DNA of 55,579 nt from an uncultured Acetatifactor sp. (GCA_947625675.1 CANQPH010000015.1:1-55579); one strand, 5' to 3'. Counted from the first letter of the stretch, positions 8,695-18,742 are shown. Program-made: numbers and translations. Notes: a model not told the origin generated them from the sequence alone.

Positions 8695-11600
8695 ATGGAA
8701 ACTTCTATTTGGAAACAAGCGATGGGATATCTCAAAGAACAGAGAAAAAACAAGCGTTGGCATAAAGTTTTGATTTGCCTGGCGGTCATCGTGGCGGCGG
8801 GCACGGTAGCCCTTCTGACCATGCCGGGACAGGCGCAGACACATACGAGGAAGGTGCTGGATTGCCCCGTGGAAGTGCATCAGCACACGGATAGCTGCCA
8901 GGATGCGGAAGGCAACCTGGTTTGTGGTCAGGTGGATTTCGTGGTACACATCCATAATGATGATTGCTATGCGGACGGAGAACTGGTCTGTCCCCTGCCG
9001 GAATACAGAATTCATGAGCATACGGATGCCTGTTATGCGGTGGAATCGGTGCTGGTCTGCGGCTTGGAGGAAGGAATGGTTTCCGCCTCTGGCGAGGAAG
9101 CGGCTTCCGGCACGGAAGGAACGCCTGACGACCCGATCGCCCCTGGGGAGGGAACGGACGTTTCCGCAGGCGATGCGGCCCCCGAACAGGAAGAACCCGA
9201 GCCCCATGTCCACACGGCGGAATGCTACGAAGAAGTAAAGGTTTTGGTTTGCGAAGAATTGGGATTCCATATTCATGATGAGGATTGCTGGGACGAGGAC
9301 GGCAATTTGATCTGCGAACAGGCCCAGGTGCATGCCCATGACGAGACTTGTTATGACACCGAGGGAAACCTCATCTGCCGCCTGCCCGAGATCCTGGAGC
9401 ACGTACATGGAGAAAATTGCTTCCATGTCGAAGAGCTGAGCGAAGAGGAAGTGGCTCATCTGAACGATCAAAACGAAGAGACGGAGGAAACCTCCCAGGA
9501 CGAAAGCGCGGAAAGTGAAAGCGCCCAAGACGAGATTGATCAGGACGAAGGCATCCAGGAGGAAACTATCCAAGACGAAACCGATCAGGATGAAACCTCT
9601 TCGGAAGAAGATTTGACGGAAGCCCCGGAAGTGTCCGGCGGCGACCTGGCGGACGAAACCGATGAGGCAGCAGACGGCCGGGACGAGACGGAAAGCGGCC
9701 AGGATGCAGAGGACGGCCGAAAAGAAGCAGCAGACGGTCGGGACGAGATGGAAGATGGCCGGGACGCAGCAGAGGAAGGCCGGGACGGGGCGGAGAGCGG
9801 CCAGGACGCAGAGGACAGCCGGGACGAAACCGCAGGCGGCCGGGAGATGGAATCGGCGGAAGAAGATCTGACGGAAGACATGGAAGTGTCCGGCGGCGAC
9901 CTGGTCACGGCGGTGTTCGAGGACAGTAAGGTGCGCATTACCGCCACTTACGGCCCCGAGGCCAACTTGCCGGAAGAAGCGGAGCTGTATGCCTATGAAG
10001 TGACGCCGGAAGCGGAACGGTATGAATCCCGGGTGCAGGAGGCCTTGAGCGTCCTGGAAGAAACCGGGAACGAGGAAGCCGTTGCGGCAGACAAGAACCT
10101 TCCGGAAGAGATGGCGGCCCAGGAGAACGCAGATGCCCAGGAAAACTCGGATTCTCAAGAGTCTCAGGATGCCCGGGAAGCGGAGTCCCGGGAGGAATCC
10201 AGCCGCTCCGTGGAGTACCAGATCGTAATTTATAATATCGGGTTCTACGTGGACGGCGTGGAAGTGGAACCGGAAGCCCCGGTGAACGTGACCATTCAGT
10301 TCCTGGATGAAAACGGGATGGTGATCCGGGAAGGCGTCTCTGTCCTTCACTTTGCGGAAAAAGAGGAAAAGACGGAAATCGAAGTCCTGGACGGGACTGC
10401 GGAAACCGGTGAAAATGCGGTGAACTTCGACGTGGGAAGCTTTTCCGACCTGGCCGTGGCCATAGCTAATACGGTTGACTGGGATTTGAATAATTTTTTG
10501 AAGCAATTTGAAATCAAGGATGGAAAAGGGCAAGTAATTTCTCCGGGCGGTACCCTTTATGTAGGAGAGGATTATCAGATCACATTGTCCTTTGGAGAGA
10601 ATTCGGATGGTTCCCTGCAATTTGGCAAAGACGCAAACGGCTCTTTGACGTATACCTTTCCGGAGGGATTCCTGGTGAGAGAGAGCCAAGGCACAGGAAG
10701 CATCCCTAACGTGAAGGGCAGCGAGTATGAATATAAAGTAGAGGACGGCAAATTAATCGTTACATTTAAGGATCCTAACTTCGTAAACACGTTACAGAAT
10801 CTAAAATTTGATATAACGCTGAACGCAACGCTGGAAGCCGATGAGGACGGAAAGATAGAAATCCCTTTAGATAATGATACGAGCCTTGAGTATAAAGTGG
10901 AAGGGAATCCTCTTCCCAGCGTGGAAAAAAGAGCAGGCTTGTATAATCCCGTAGAGAAGGCAGTGGATTACGAGGTTGAGATTTCTGCGGAACAGGGAGC
11001 GGCAAACGGCTTTGTTTTTTCTGATACTTTAACCAAGTCGGCGGACGGAAACAGTGTTTTGGAGTATGCGGATCCTCTTACGGTCACGGTGGACGTGTAT
11101 GACAAGGAGGGAAACTGTACCCAAAAGACTGTTACTGTCCACCCTACGGAAGACGGGACAAAATTTTCATTGGAAGAAGACCAACTACCGGATCTCCATA
11201 TCGGAGAGCGGATGGTGGTAAAATACTCGGCAAAGGTTCGGGAAAGCGCATTTGGAGAGAACGGAATCATTGATCAAACGCAGGAGAATACGGTTCAAGT
11301 AACGAAACCGGAAAAGCCGGAGATTAACATTGAAAGCAAAGCGGACGTGGATATCCAATCCAATCCTTTTGAAAAAAAGGGGGAACGGAAAACAAGAGAC
11401 GGAATTGACATGTTTCGCTGGATGGTAAAGATCGGAGACGGGAATCCGGAGAATACGAATCAATTTTTGGGAGCAACGATAACGGATACCCTGGGAGATG
11501 GACTATCGGTTTATACAGTAGGAGAAGAGGCCGAGGGCTTGGTGATCCGTATTTATAATGCGGATGACCCTGCGGCTGAAAACGATGGCCGTTATCTTCG

Positions 11601-14163
11601 ATATGTGATTCCGTGGGAGAATGTAACCTTCTCCGCTGATAGGAAGGTAATGTCTTATGCTCTTCCGGATAAGAATACGCTTCTGCAGTATTTAAAGAAT
11701 ACGAAGCAGATAACCGATGATAATGAATTTCCGGAACATTTCTATTTTAAGGCGGTATATTATACCACGTATGAGGTGCCTGCGGGTCATTCAAAGTATA
11801 CTTTTACCAACACGGTTAAGACGACAGTGAACGGAAAACCCTTTGAAGGAACCGGAACCGTGGAGGGAGTCGGCCCCGGAAATACCGTGAAAACGGTTGC
11901 GAATCCTGATACCGTGAAGGAAGACGGGTATATAGAATTTGAAGTAAGAGTAGAAAATATCCCGGCATTCGAACAAGGTTATACCCCTTTCCGGTTTGAA
12001 GACAAACTTCGGTTTAAGAACATGTATGGAATAAACGACAACGACTGGTTTGTTTCCGTTGAGCAAATGTATGATTTAAGCGTATCCCTGCAGATTGGAG
12101 AGGGAGATCTTACGCCTTTGGGAAGTTATGTGGGCGAGGGAACGCCGAACGGATACTTATTAAGAGTAAATGACGGTACCAAGGACAATAACGGAGATTT
12201 AAAAACGGAACACGGTCGGTTCTATCTGGTGTTTAACACTACGAATAAGAACGCTTATAAATATGCCTTTGAAGCGACGAAGGAAGAGGATAAATGCAAG
12301 AAAGGGGATTCAGGCAGCACCTATCTGCTGATAGACCAGACATCCGTATTGGTTGTAAAATATAAGGTTCCCCTTTCTGCGGTAGTTTATGATGGAGAGA
12401 AACTCGGGGCCAAAGAAGTGGGCACTTTGGGCGGACTGTTAGAAGATGGGGAAAAACTTACCAACATAGCAATACCCAAGATTGATGGGGTGGAAAAACG
12501 AGGGGATGCGGAATACGAATATCCCAAAATCCTGGAGAATACCGTAAAAAACGGAACGCAAATTACGGAGAATGGTCAGGACTATATCGAATACCGCGTG
12601 GAATTTAAAGCCTGGTCTGAGGTAGGGGATCCGAGTACATTGTTATTTGACGACATCTCGGGTCTGGTATTTAAAGATACATTTGACAATAAATATTTTG
12701 ACTACGTGGACGGATCTTTGCGGATCGAGGTGAGGAAGCCCACGCCGGAAAAGGATGGAAGCTACAAACTCAGAGCTGCATATCAATATGTTGGGGATCC
12801 GTATGATGCATCGACGGGCACCATCACCGCACCTGCAGAAAATTTCACCCAGCGTTGCCTGATTCCTGGTGAGCCTAATTGGGGGTATGATTTCTACGGG
12901 ACATGGTCGCTGGATCGTAAAGATCTGGTGAAGGACTATAAAAATAAGGTAATAGAGAGAGATACTTGCAATTACTTCATCTTCGTCTACAGACTGAAGC
13001 CCAATAAAGCGTTTGAAGATTATCTCGGTTCCGATTGCATAGTGAACAATCATGCCTCCATCGAAAAGGATGATGAGCAACTGGGCGAGGACGATTTTCA
13101 GATCGATTACAAGACCGGTATGATGGATAAGACGGCGGAGGTGGTCAAAGAACCAGATGGAAAAGGCGGAGAACTCCTGACCAACCGAATAGAGTTTACA
13201 ATTACGCTGAATCCCAATGGGAAAAAGCTGATTCCAGACAATTCCACGGACAAATCACTCACCTTGACGGATGAAATGAGTGAGAATTTATCCTTGCTGC
13301 CCAGAACGGTAAAAGTCATGGCCGGTGGGAAGGATCTTACCAAAGAAGGTGATCCTTTGGTCATCGTCAGTTGGGACGAAGAAACCAAGACCATGAAATT
13401 GACGAATCTTCCGGATGAGACGCCTATTGAAATCACGTATGAGGCAAAGGTGACAGGAGCGTTGAATGATAAGGCCACCGTGTCCAATCGCGCTTATCTG
13501 GAAAATCTGGATGGATATGAAACAGAACTGGACAGGGAATTTGAGGTAAACTCTTCTTATAGTCAGGCAAGCGGTTCACTGGGAAATATTGAACTGATAA
13601 AGGTGGACGAAAACGATCTTTCAGGATCCTCCTTACAGGGAGCGGTGTTTGCCTTATACATGCTTCCGGCGAATAAGGGTGGCGGGAAACCTGTAACAAC
13701 TCAGGTAGAGAGTCCTTCGGGTTGCGCTGAAAGCCGAGAGTTTGTCGTGAATGACGGCAATGAAAAGGAAACAGGGTACTTCGCTGGAGAATATACGACG
13801 GATTCGACAGGTCATGTCGAAATAGAGTCTCAGTATTTATTGGGAGATGGATTTAGCTATGTTTTGGTAGAAATAAAGGCTCCCATAGGATATGTTTTGC
13901 CGACGGGGGAGGATGCGCTGACCAAGTTTTATTATTGCGATAATCCTGATAAAGTAGAATATGAGAATCGTAATAATTGGAAGGTATATACACCGGGTAT
14001 GGGAATTACAATCAAGAACTATTCCGATATTTATGCCCTTCCCGAGACCGGCGGCGCCGGTTCTGATTTGTATACGATGGTTGGCATCGGCCTTGTGCTG
14101 ACGGCGGGCCTTCTGTATAGAAAAAAACTCAGAGAAAGGAGGTTTGGAACCTCCCGGAACTGA
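8695..14163 (+). CDS. Giant LPXTG-anchored adhesin/pilus tip-type protein with N-terminal HxHxxxC motifs
   Basis: This 1822-residue secreted wall protein has an N-terminal export segment (hydrophobic 25-43). Residues 62-242 hold seven HxHxxxC motifs (C68, C91, C113, C177, C198, C219, C242); the first six are followed 8-10 residues on by another Cys in a V/L-x-C context. A 200-residue acidic repeat linker follows. From about 610 onward come adhesin-type beta domains (LYVGEDYQITLSF, then repeated ITDTLGDGL-like and TNTVKTT segments) resembling isopeptide-forming surface domains. A SpaA-like domain lies near the end (VLVEIKAPIGY, the E-box). The sorting signal LPETG is at 1782-1786, followed by a hydrophobic helix and RKKLRERR. 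Upstream of the pilin and sortase it fits a tip adhesin or ancillary pilin. The ligand is unknown. Confidence 0.9.
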   Translation: METSIWKQAMGYLKEQRKNKRWHKVLICLAVIVAAGTVALLTMPGQAQTHTRKVLDCPVEVHQHTDSCQDAEGNLVCGQVDFVVHIHNDDCYADGELVCPLPEYRIHEHTDACYAVESVLVCGLEEGMVSASGEEAASGTEGTPDDPIAPGEGTDVSAGDAAPEQEEPEPHVHTAECYEEVKVLVCEELGFHIHDEDCWDEDGNLICEQAQVHAHDETCYDTEGNLICRLPEILEHVHGENCFHVEELSEEEVAHLNDQNEETEETSQDESAESESAQDEIDQDEGIQEETIQDETDQDETSSEEDLTEAPEVSGGDLADETDEAADGRDETESGQDAEDGRKEAADGRDEMEDGRDAAEEGRDGAESGQDAEDSRDETAGGREMESAEEDLTEDMEVSGGDLVTAVFEDSKVRITATYGPEANLPEEAELYAYEVTPEAERYESRVQEALSVLEETGNEEAVAADKNLPEEMAAQENADAQENSDSQESQDAREAESREESSRSVEYQIVIYNIGFYVDGVEVEPEAPVNVTIQFLDENGMVIREGVSVLHFAEKEEKTEIEVLDGTAETGENAVNFDVGSFSDLAVAIANTVDWDLNNFLKQFEIKDGKGQVISPGGTLYVGEDYQITLSFGENSDGSLQFGKDANGSLTYTFPEGFLVRESQGTGSIPNVKGSEYEYKVEDGKLIVTFKDPNFVNTLQNLKFDITLNATLEADEDGKIEIPLDNDTSLEYKVEGNPLPSVEKRAGLYNPVEKAVDYEVEISAEQGAANGFVFSDTLTKSADGNSVLEYADPLTVTVDVYDKEGNCTQKTVTVHPTEDGTKFSLEEDQLPDLHIGERMVVKYSAKVRESAFGENGIIDQTQENTVQVTKPEKPEINIESKADVDIQSNPFEKKGERKTRDGIDMFRWMVKIGDGNPENTNQFLGATITDTLGDGLSVYTVGEEAEGLVIRIYNADDPAAENDGRYLRYVIPWENVTFSADRKVMSYALPDKNTLLQYLKNTKQITDDNEFPEHFYFKAVYYTTYEVPAGHSKYTFTNTVKTTVNGKPFEGTGTVEGVGPGNTVKTVANPDTVKEDGYIEFEVRVENIPAFEQGYTPFRFEDKLRFKNMYGINDNDWFVSVEQMYDLSVSLQIGEGDLTPLGSYVGEGTPNGYLLRVNDGTKDNNGDLKTEHGRFYLVFNTTNKNAYKYAFEATKEEDKCKKGDSGSTYLLIDQTSVLVVKYKVPLSAVVYDGEKLGAKEVGTLGGLLEDGEKLTNIAIPKIDGVEKRGDAEYEYPKILENTVKNGTQITENGQDYIEYRVEFKAWSEVGDPSTLLFDDISGLVFKDTFDNKYFDYVDGSLRIEVRKPTPEKDGSYKLRAAYQYVGDPYDASTGTITAPAENFTQRCLIPGEPNWGYDFYGTWSLDRKDLVKDYKNKVIERDTCNYFIFVYRLKPNKAFEDYLGSDCIVNNHASIEKDDEQLGEDDFQIDYKTGMMDKTAEVVKEPDGKGGELLTNRIEFTITLNPNGKKLIPDNSTDKSLTLTDEMSENLSLLPRTVKVMAGGKDLTKEGDPLVIVSWDEETKTMKLTNLPDETPIEITYEAKVTGALNDKATVSNRAYLENLDGYETELDREFEVNSSYSQASGSLGNIELIKVDENDLSGSSLQGAVFALYMLPANKGGGKPVTTQVESPSGCAESREFVVNDGNEKETGYFAGEYTTDSTGHVEIESQYLLGDGFSYVLVEIKAPIGYVLPTGEDALTKFYYCDNPDKVEYENRNNWKVYTPGMGITIKNYSDIYALPETGGAGSDLYTMVGIGLVLTAGLLYRKKLRERRFGTSRN
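9667..9846 (+). repeat. 21-bp (7-codon) acidic repeats in the adhesin linker
   Basis: Degenerate seven-residue units such as ADGRDEM, EDGRDAA and ESGQDAE run for about 60 codons. They are flanked by two copies of a longer element (EEDLTEAPEVSGGDL and EEDLTEDMEVSGGDL), so the linker grew by duplication at two scales. Confidence 0.8.
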
Positions 14164-14252
14164 GGGGTCAAAAGCAGTTAAGAAAAGAAAGAAAGCAAAG
14201 AAGTAAAGCAAAGACACAACAATAAAAAATGAGGAAAAAAGGAGTGAAAGCA

Positions 14253-15938
14253 ATGAAAAAAATGAAGAATTTGCTCAGCTTAGTGCTGGCGCTGGTCATG
14301 GTAATGGCCATGAGTTTGACGGCGATGGCGGGTGAAGCGCTTCCTGGTGAAGTCAAGGATAGTGATGCCAAGTTAGACGATCATGATTATGTGGCTTATC
14401 AAATCTTTACGGGAACGCAAAACGATGTGGCAGGAGATGCTGCGTTGGGCCAGATTGAATGGGGTAATGGCGTTAATTCAGCTGCTTTATTGACGGCCTT
14501 ACAGGGAGAAGATGCATTTAAGATTGGTGAGACTAATGCGTTTGACGGTCTTACGGAAGCTGCAGATGTGGCAAAAGTGATAGCGGAACATTCTGATTGG
14601 GCGTTGGACATTGCCAGAGTGATCAGCAACAACCTGACTGGTGAGGGAATAGCGCTTAAGCAGGAAGGAGATAACCTGGTGCCCGAAGCGAGTGATGTTT
14701 CTCTTGCCAATGGTTACTATTTGATTGTCGATGCAACTGAATTTAGTGAAACGGATACGAATACTGTTCGCAACCTGGCGTTGCTCCAGCTGACCAAGGA
14801 AGGTAATTTTGAAGCCAGAGTTAAAACAGATATCCCTTCTGTTGAGAAAAAGGTAGATGATGTCAATGATTCTGATGATTCAGAGAATGCCGTGGTATGG
14901 CAGGATTCTGCGGACTATGATATCGGGGATGATGTTCCTTTTCAGTTGAGCGGCACTCTCCCGCAGGACTATGATAGATATGACACTTATGCGTTTACGT
15001 TCCATGATAATCAGTCTACTGGATTGACCTTTAATAAAGAGTCCGTTGTGGTTACAGTAGGTGCACATACGGTAGTAGATGGTGTTCCAGTAATAACAGA
15101 ACATTCGGTACAAGGTGGTTATACGGTAGTAACAGAGGGATTAAGTGATGGCTGCACTTTTGAAATTGTTATCTCTGATGTAAAGACGCTTGAAGTAGCA
15201 GATGGTTATACGATTCAAAACGGTGATACCATTATTGTGAGATATACTTCTGAATTAAATAATGGGGCAATAATAGGTTCCGAGGGAAATCCCAATGAAG
15301 TATATCTTGAGTATTCCAACAATCCGAATGGTGAGGGTACTGGCAAAACTCCTGAAGATAAAGTGACTGTTTTCACTTTTGAATTAGAAGTGGAAAAGGT
15401 GGATGAAGAAGGAAATCCTTTGCCTGGGGCACAATTTACCCTTGAAAAATGGATTGACGGAGATGATCTTACGACAGAAGGAGAAACGGAAGATGGATAC
15501 TGGAAGGAGATTGCTGTAAAAGATTCTCCGAAGGCAGATGACCCCATGCCCAAAATGTTGTTTGAGTTTGAGGGAATTGATGCTGGACGTTATCGCTTGA
15601 GTGAAACCAAGACGCCTGCGGGATACAATACTATTGATCCGATTTACTTTGTAGTGACAGCGGAACATGATGTGGAATCCGCAGATCCCAAACTTACAAA
15701 GTTGTTATTTGCCCAGGCAAATGAGATGTGGGAAATTCAGGGAAAGCCGACGGCATCATTTGTTCCGGATATGAATCGTGTTGGCGTAGTTACCACTCAA
15801 GTCATGAACCAGAAGGGAGTCACCCTTCCCGAAACCGGTGGCATCGGTACCACGATCTTCTACGTGGCGGGCGTGATTCTGGTGATCGTGGCGGGCGTCC
15901 TGCTGGTGACCAAGAAGCGCATGAGCAAGGAGCAGTAA
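14253..15938 (+). CDS. LPXTG major pilin (fimbrial isopeptide-forming protein)
   Basis: This 561-residue protein is the probable pilus backbone. The start at 14253 is preferred over 14229 because AAAGGAGTG at 14235-14243 is correctly spaced to it. A signal peptide (LLSLVLALVMVMAMSLTAMA) is followed by an N-domain, a PSVEKKVDD segment that could offer the polymerising lysine, and central beta domains. A SpaA-like domain carries the E-box LSETKTPAGYN. The sorting signal LPETG at 525-529 precedes a hydrophobic helix and KKRMSKEQ. Lys-Asn isopeptide bonds are expected from family knowledge. It directly precedes the class C sortase that should polymerise it. A strong RNA hairpin lies just downstream. 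Confidence 0.93.
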   Translation: MKKMKNLLSLVLALVMVMAMSLTAMAGEALPGEVKDSDAKLDDHDYVAYQIFTGTQNDVAGDAALGQIEWGNGVNSAALLTALQGEDAFKIGETNAFDGLTEAADVAKVIAEHSDWALDIARVISNNLTGEGIALKQEGDNLVPEASDVSLANGYYLIVDATEFSETDTNTVRNLALLQLTKEGNFEARVKTDIPSVEKKVDDVNDSDDSENAVVWQDSADYDIGDDVPFQLSGTLPQDYDRYDTYAFTFHDNQSTGLTFNKESVVVTVGAHTVVDGVPVITEHSVQGGYTVVTEGLSDGCTFEIVISDVKTLEVADGYTIQNGDTIIVRYTSELNNGAIIGSEGNPNEVYLEYSNNPNGEGTGKTPEDKVTVFTFELEVEKVDEEGNPLPGAQFTLEKWIDGDDLTTEGETEDGYWKEIAVKDSPKADDPMPKMLFEFEGIDAGRYRLSETKTPAGYNTIDPIYFVVTAEHDVESADPKLTKLLFAQANEMWEIQGKPTASFVPDMNRVGVVTTQVMNQKGVTLPETGGIGTTIFYVAGVILVIVAGVLLVTKKRMSKEQ

Positions 15939-15970
15939 AGGCATAGTTCGCCGTTCCGAAGACGGCATGA

Positions 15971-16002
15971 CGGGCGGAGGGGAGTCCCTTCTCTTCCGCC
16001 CG
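15971..16002 (+). promoter_or_regulatory. Strong RNA hairpin between pilin and sortase genes
   Basis: Bases 15971-15984 pair with 15989-16002 (14 pairs counting G-U) around the loop TCCC. There is no T-tract, so it is not a standard terminator. It could act as an mRNA-processing or stability element. A second GGGCGG/CCGCCC pair at about 16022-16056 could compete with its arms. Confidence 0.7.
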
Positions 16003-16098
16003 GCTTTGGACGGGAAACGCAGGGCGGCGGTCCGGCGGATGGCCGGGCTCCGCCCGCAAAGAGAGGATGTATACAACAGTAGGGAGAGTCCTGAAAGA

Positions 16099-16998
16099 AT
16101 GGGAAAATATTTCAAAAAACATTGGTCAACGATCCTTCTTATGGTGATCCTGATTGCGGGGTTCTGCCTACTGCTGTATCCTACCGTCAGTGATTGGTGG
16201 AACTCCTTTCACCAGTCCCGAGCCATCGCTTCCTATGTGGAACAGGTGGAAAACATGGCGGATGACGAAGCAGAGAAAATGCTGGACCTGGCCAGGGAAT
16301 ACAACGAGAAACTGGCGAACAGGGAAATGAACTTCTTCCTGAGCGAAGAAGAAGAAAAGGAGTATGCGAGCATTCTGGACGTATCGGGAACCGGGGTCAT
16401 GGGATATGTACAGATTCCCTCCATCGACGTGAATCTGCCGATTTACCACGGAACCGATGAGACGATTCTCCAGGTGGCGGTTGGACACCTGGAGGGAACG
16501 TCTTTCCCCATTGGCGGGGAGGGCACCCATGCGGCCCTTTCCGGCCACCGGGGGCTGCCCTCGGCCAGACTGTTCACCGACCTGGACCGGGTGGTGGAAG
16601 GGGATATTTTCACCGTCACCATCCTGGGACAGACCGTGACCTATATGGTGGATCAAATCCGGATCGTGCTGCCGGAAGAGGTGTCCGACCTGGCCATCGA
16701 GCCGGGGAAGGATTACTGCACCCTGATCACCTGTACCCCTTACGGCATCAATTCCCACCGGATGCTGGTGCGGGGAGCCCGGATCGAGAATCTCAAGGAG
16801 GCCCTGATTATCACCACCGAGGCCGTGCGGATTCCTTCCTATCTGGTGATTCCGGCGGTGGGAGTGCCGCTGCTGTTCCTTCTGCTATTTTTCATGCTGA
16901 TCTATTACAGCATTCGGAGACCGAAAAAATCGAGGCAGCAGCTCATGGAAGAATACCGGCAGGGCTTGTGGCACAAGGACGATGATCCAAAGCAGTAG
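16099..16998 (+). CDS. srtC: Class C (pilus) sortase
   Basis: This membrane transpeptidase joins pilin subunits through LPXTG and a lysine. The ATG at 16099 (MGKYFKKHWST) gives 299 residues; an upstream in-frame start at 15967 would add a non-hydrophobic segment through the hairpin and is unlikely. N-terminal helix LLMVILIAGFCLLLYP, catalytic His in AALSGHRGLP, Cys in TLITCTPYG, and Arg in SHRMLVRG. A C-terminal transmembrane helix and basic tail (SIRRPKKSRQQ) are typical of class C. I do not see the DP(F/W/Y) lid motif that many pilus sortases use to cover the active site. It is the only sortase in the window, so anchoring of the proteins to peptidoglycan may need a housekeeping sortase elsewhere. 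Confidence 0.95.
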   Translation: MGKYFKKHWSTILLMVILIAGFCLLLYPTVSDWWNSFHQSRAIASYVEQVENMADDEAEKMLDLAREYNEKLANREMNFFLSEEEEKEYASILDVSGTGVMGYVQIPSIDVNLPIYHGTDETILQVAVGHLEGTSFPIGGEGTHAALSGHRGLPSARLFTDLDRVVEGDIFTVTILGQTVTYMVDQIRIVLPEEVSDLAIEPGKDYCTLITCTPYGINSHRMLVRGARIENLKEALIITTEAVRIPSYLVIPAVGVPLLFLLLFFMLIYYSIRRPKKSRQQLMEEYRQGLWHKDDDPKQ

Positions 16999-17065
16999 AC
17001 GGCAAAAATCGAAAGCAGCAGACAGACATGTGGATTCCTTCGTGAATGAATAGGAGGAGATGTTC

Positions 17066-18211
17066 ATGAAAAAGGAAAATTTACCGGGCCGGATAAGGCG
17101 TCTGGCGAGGGCCGCAGCCCTGGGCATGGCCCTGGCGCTGGGCCTTGGGGCCGCAGGAACGCTGGCGGTTCGGGCGGTGGATCTGGAGAAAGCCTGCAGC
17201 CTGACGGTGGCGGCGGGAAGCGAAGAGCTGAAGGAAGATCTCGCCAAGGCGGGGGTGGTTCTGGACATCTACGAGGTGGCGGAAGCCGTGCCGGTGTCCG
17301 GTTACGATGCTTATAGCTATAGGACCCTCCTGGATTTCGCCGCCCTGGATCTGGAAAATGCGGTGACGGCCGCCATGGACACGGAAAGCTGGAGGGCCCT
17401 GGCCCAGGAAGCGGGCAGGATTGCCCTGCAGAGGACGCCGGAGGGGCGGCAGATCGTTACGCCGTCCGTGCAAGGGGCGCAGCCGGATTCCGTGGTCAAC
17501 AAGATCACGAAGAGGATGGAGGACGGCAGCTATCAGGAGAGCGATCTGGAGGCGGGGCTGTATCTGGTGATCGCCAGGGGAGCGGATACGGAAGATTATT
17601 TTCGGACGATTGCGGGCGAGGACGGGGAAGAGCTGCTGGTCACTGTGGCTCATTCCGCCGATTACAATTATACCTTTGAACCGGAGCTGATCTCCATTCC
17701 CGGCAAGGAGCCGGATGAGGAAGGCCGTGTGAACACTGCGAACCCCGGGGAGTGGCTTTACGACGTGGGGGTGACCTTGAAGCCGGAACAAGATACCCGG
17801 TTCGGTTCCCTGCAGATCCTCAAGACCCTGGAGAGCATGGAGGTTTCCGAACCCGCCATATTCGTATTTTCCATAGAAGCCGTGCTGGACGGGGAAGTGG
17901 TCTACAGCGACGTGGCGGCCATGATTTTCACGGATCCCGGACAGAAGATGGAGCTGATCGACAAGATTCCCGTGGGGGCGGAGGTGACGGTGACGGAGGT
18001 TTATACCGGCGCTTCCTACGCTCTGACCACGGAGGAGGAACAGACGGCGGTGATCGATGCGGAGACTGTGGCCCAGGTCAGTTTTACCAATACGTATGAC
18101 AAAGACAAAAAAAGCGGGCACGGGATCATCAACCATTTTGCCTATGACGGAGAAGTGGACGAAGTGACCGGGGAGCCTGTCGGATGGGATTGGCAGCAGG
18201 TGACGAATTAG
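17066..18211 (+). CDS. Secreted pilin-like protein without a cell-wall anchor
   Basis: This 381-residue protein starts at the ATG at 17066, eight bases after AGGAGG; the ATG at 17060 is too close. A signal peptide (AAALGMALALGLGAAGTLAVRA) is followed by a pilin-like N-domain (FAALDLENAVTAAMD, then LYLVIARGADTEDYF). A beta domain at about 250-350 resembles the DUF5979/SpaA-like domains of LPXTG proteins (FGSLQILKTLE, then VSFTNTYD). The usual LPXTG, helix and basic tail are missing; the protein stops after HFAYDGEVDEVTGEPVGWDW. It may be a released or non-covalently held subunit, or have lost its anchor. It lies 67 bp after the sortase gene. Confidence 0.75.
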   Translation: MKKENLPGRIRRLARAAALGMALALGLGAAGTLAVRAVDLEKACSLTVAAGSEELKEDLAKAGVVLDIYEVAEAVPVSGYDAYSYRTLLDFAALDLENAVTAAMDTESWRALAQEAGRIALQRTPEGRQIVTPSVQGAQPDSVVNKITKRMEDGSYQESDLEAGLYLVIARGADTEDYFRTIAGEDGEELLVTVAHSADYNYTFEPELISIPGKEPDEEGRVNTANPGEWLYDVGVTLKPEQDTRFGSLQILKTLESMEVSEPAIFVFSIEAVLDGEVVYSDVAAMIFTDPGQKMELIDKIPVGAEVTVTEVYTGASYALTTEEEQTAVIDAETVAQVSFTNTYDKDKKSGHGIINHFAYDGEVDEVTGEPVGWDWQQVTN

Positions 18212-18223
18212 GAGGGCGATAGC

Positions 18224-18742
18224 ATGAAAAAGTTAAATGTATGTTTGGCGGCCCTTGCGATCGCTATGGTTCTGGGAGCCGGGATCGGCAGCGCCTGGGC
18301 GTATTTTACCACTTATGCGGAAGCCCGGGGCGGCAACACCATACGGCTGGGATCCTGGACGGAGCTGCATGAGGAATTTTCCGGTTGGACCAAGAGGGTG
18401 ACCGTCAGCAGCGACGCCCAGTCCCAGCCGGTGTACGTCCGCATGAGGGCCTATGCCGGAAGCGAGTACGAACTGGTCTATGAAGATGTATCCGGCAAAT
18501 GGACCGCCGGGGCGGACGGATGGTATTATTATGATGACATCCTTGTCGGCGGCGGGGCCACGACGGAGCTGAGGGTGCATATCGGCAACATTCCCGAGGA
18601 TGCGGAGGAAGGGGACGATTTCAACGTGGTGGTGGTCTACGAGAGCACCGAGGTCTGTTATGACGAGTCGGGGAACCCCTATGCGGACTGGAATGCGAAG
18701 CTGGATACCGGCAGCACTGCCGAAGGAGGTGGTGAGTCATGA
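18224..18742 (+). CDS. Secreted TasA/camelysin-like protein with SipW-type signal peptide
   Basis: This 172-residue protein begins with LAALAIAMVLGAGIGSAWAYFTTYAEA. The AWAYFT cleavage region is the pattern of SipW-dependent precursors such as TasA. The rest is a small beta-rich domain (VYVRMRAYAG, then FNVVVVYESTEV) with a short Gly/Glu tail and no anchor. A SipW-type peptidase at 21553 is the likely processing enzyme. The stop overlaps the next start (ATGA at 18739-18742), so the two are translationally coupled. Assignment to the TasA/camelysin group is from signal peptide and context, not from a clear domain match. Confidence 0.7.
   Translation: MKKLNVCLAALAIAMVLGAGIGSAWAYFTTYAEARGGNTIRLGSWTELHEEFSGWTKRVTVSSDAQSQPVYVRMRAYAGSEYELVYEDVSGKWTAGADGWYYYDDILVGGGATTELRVHIGNIPEDAEEGDDFNVVVVYESTEVCYDESGNPYADWNAKLDTGSTAEGGGES

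Noticed and set aside
8029..10689. 886-residue minus-strand frame
   Set aside because: Antisense to the signal peptidase and adhesin genes; low-complexity Phe/Arg/Val composition with no recognisable family.
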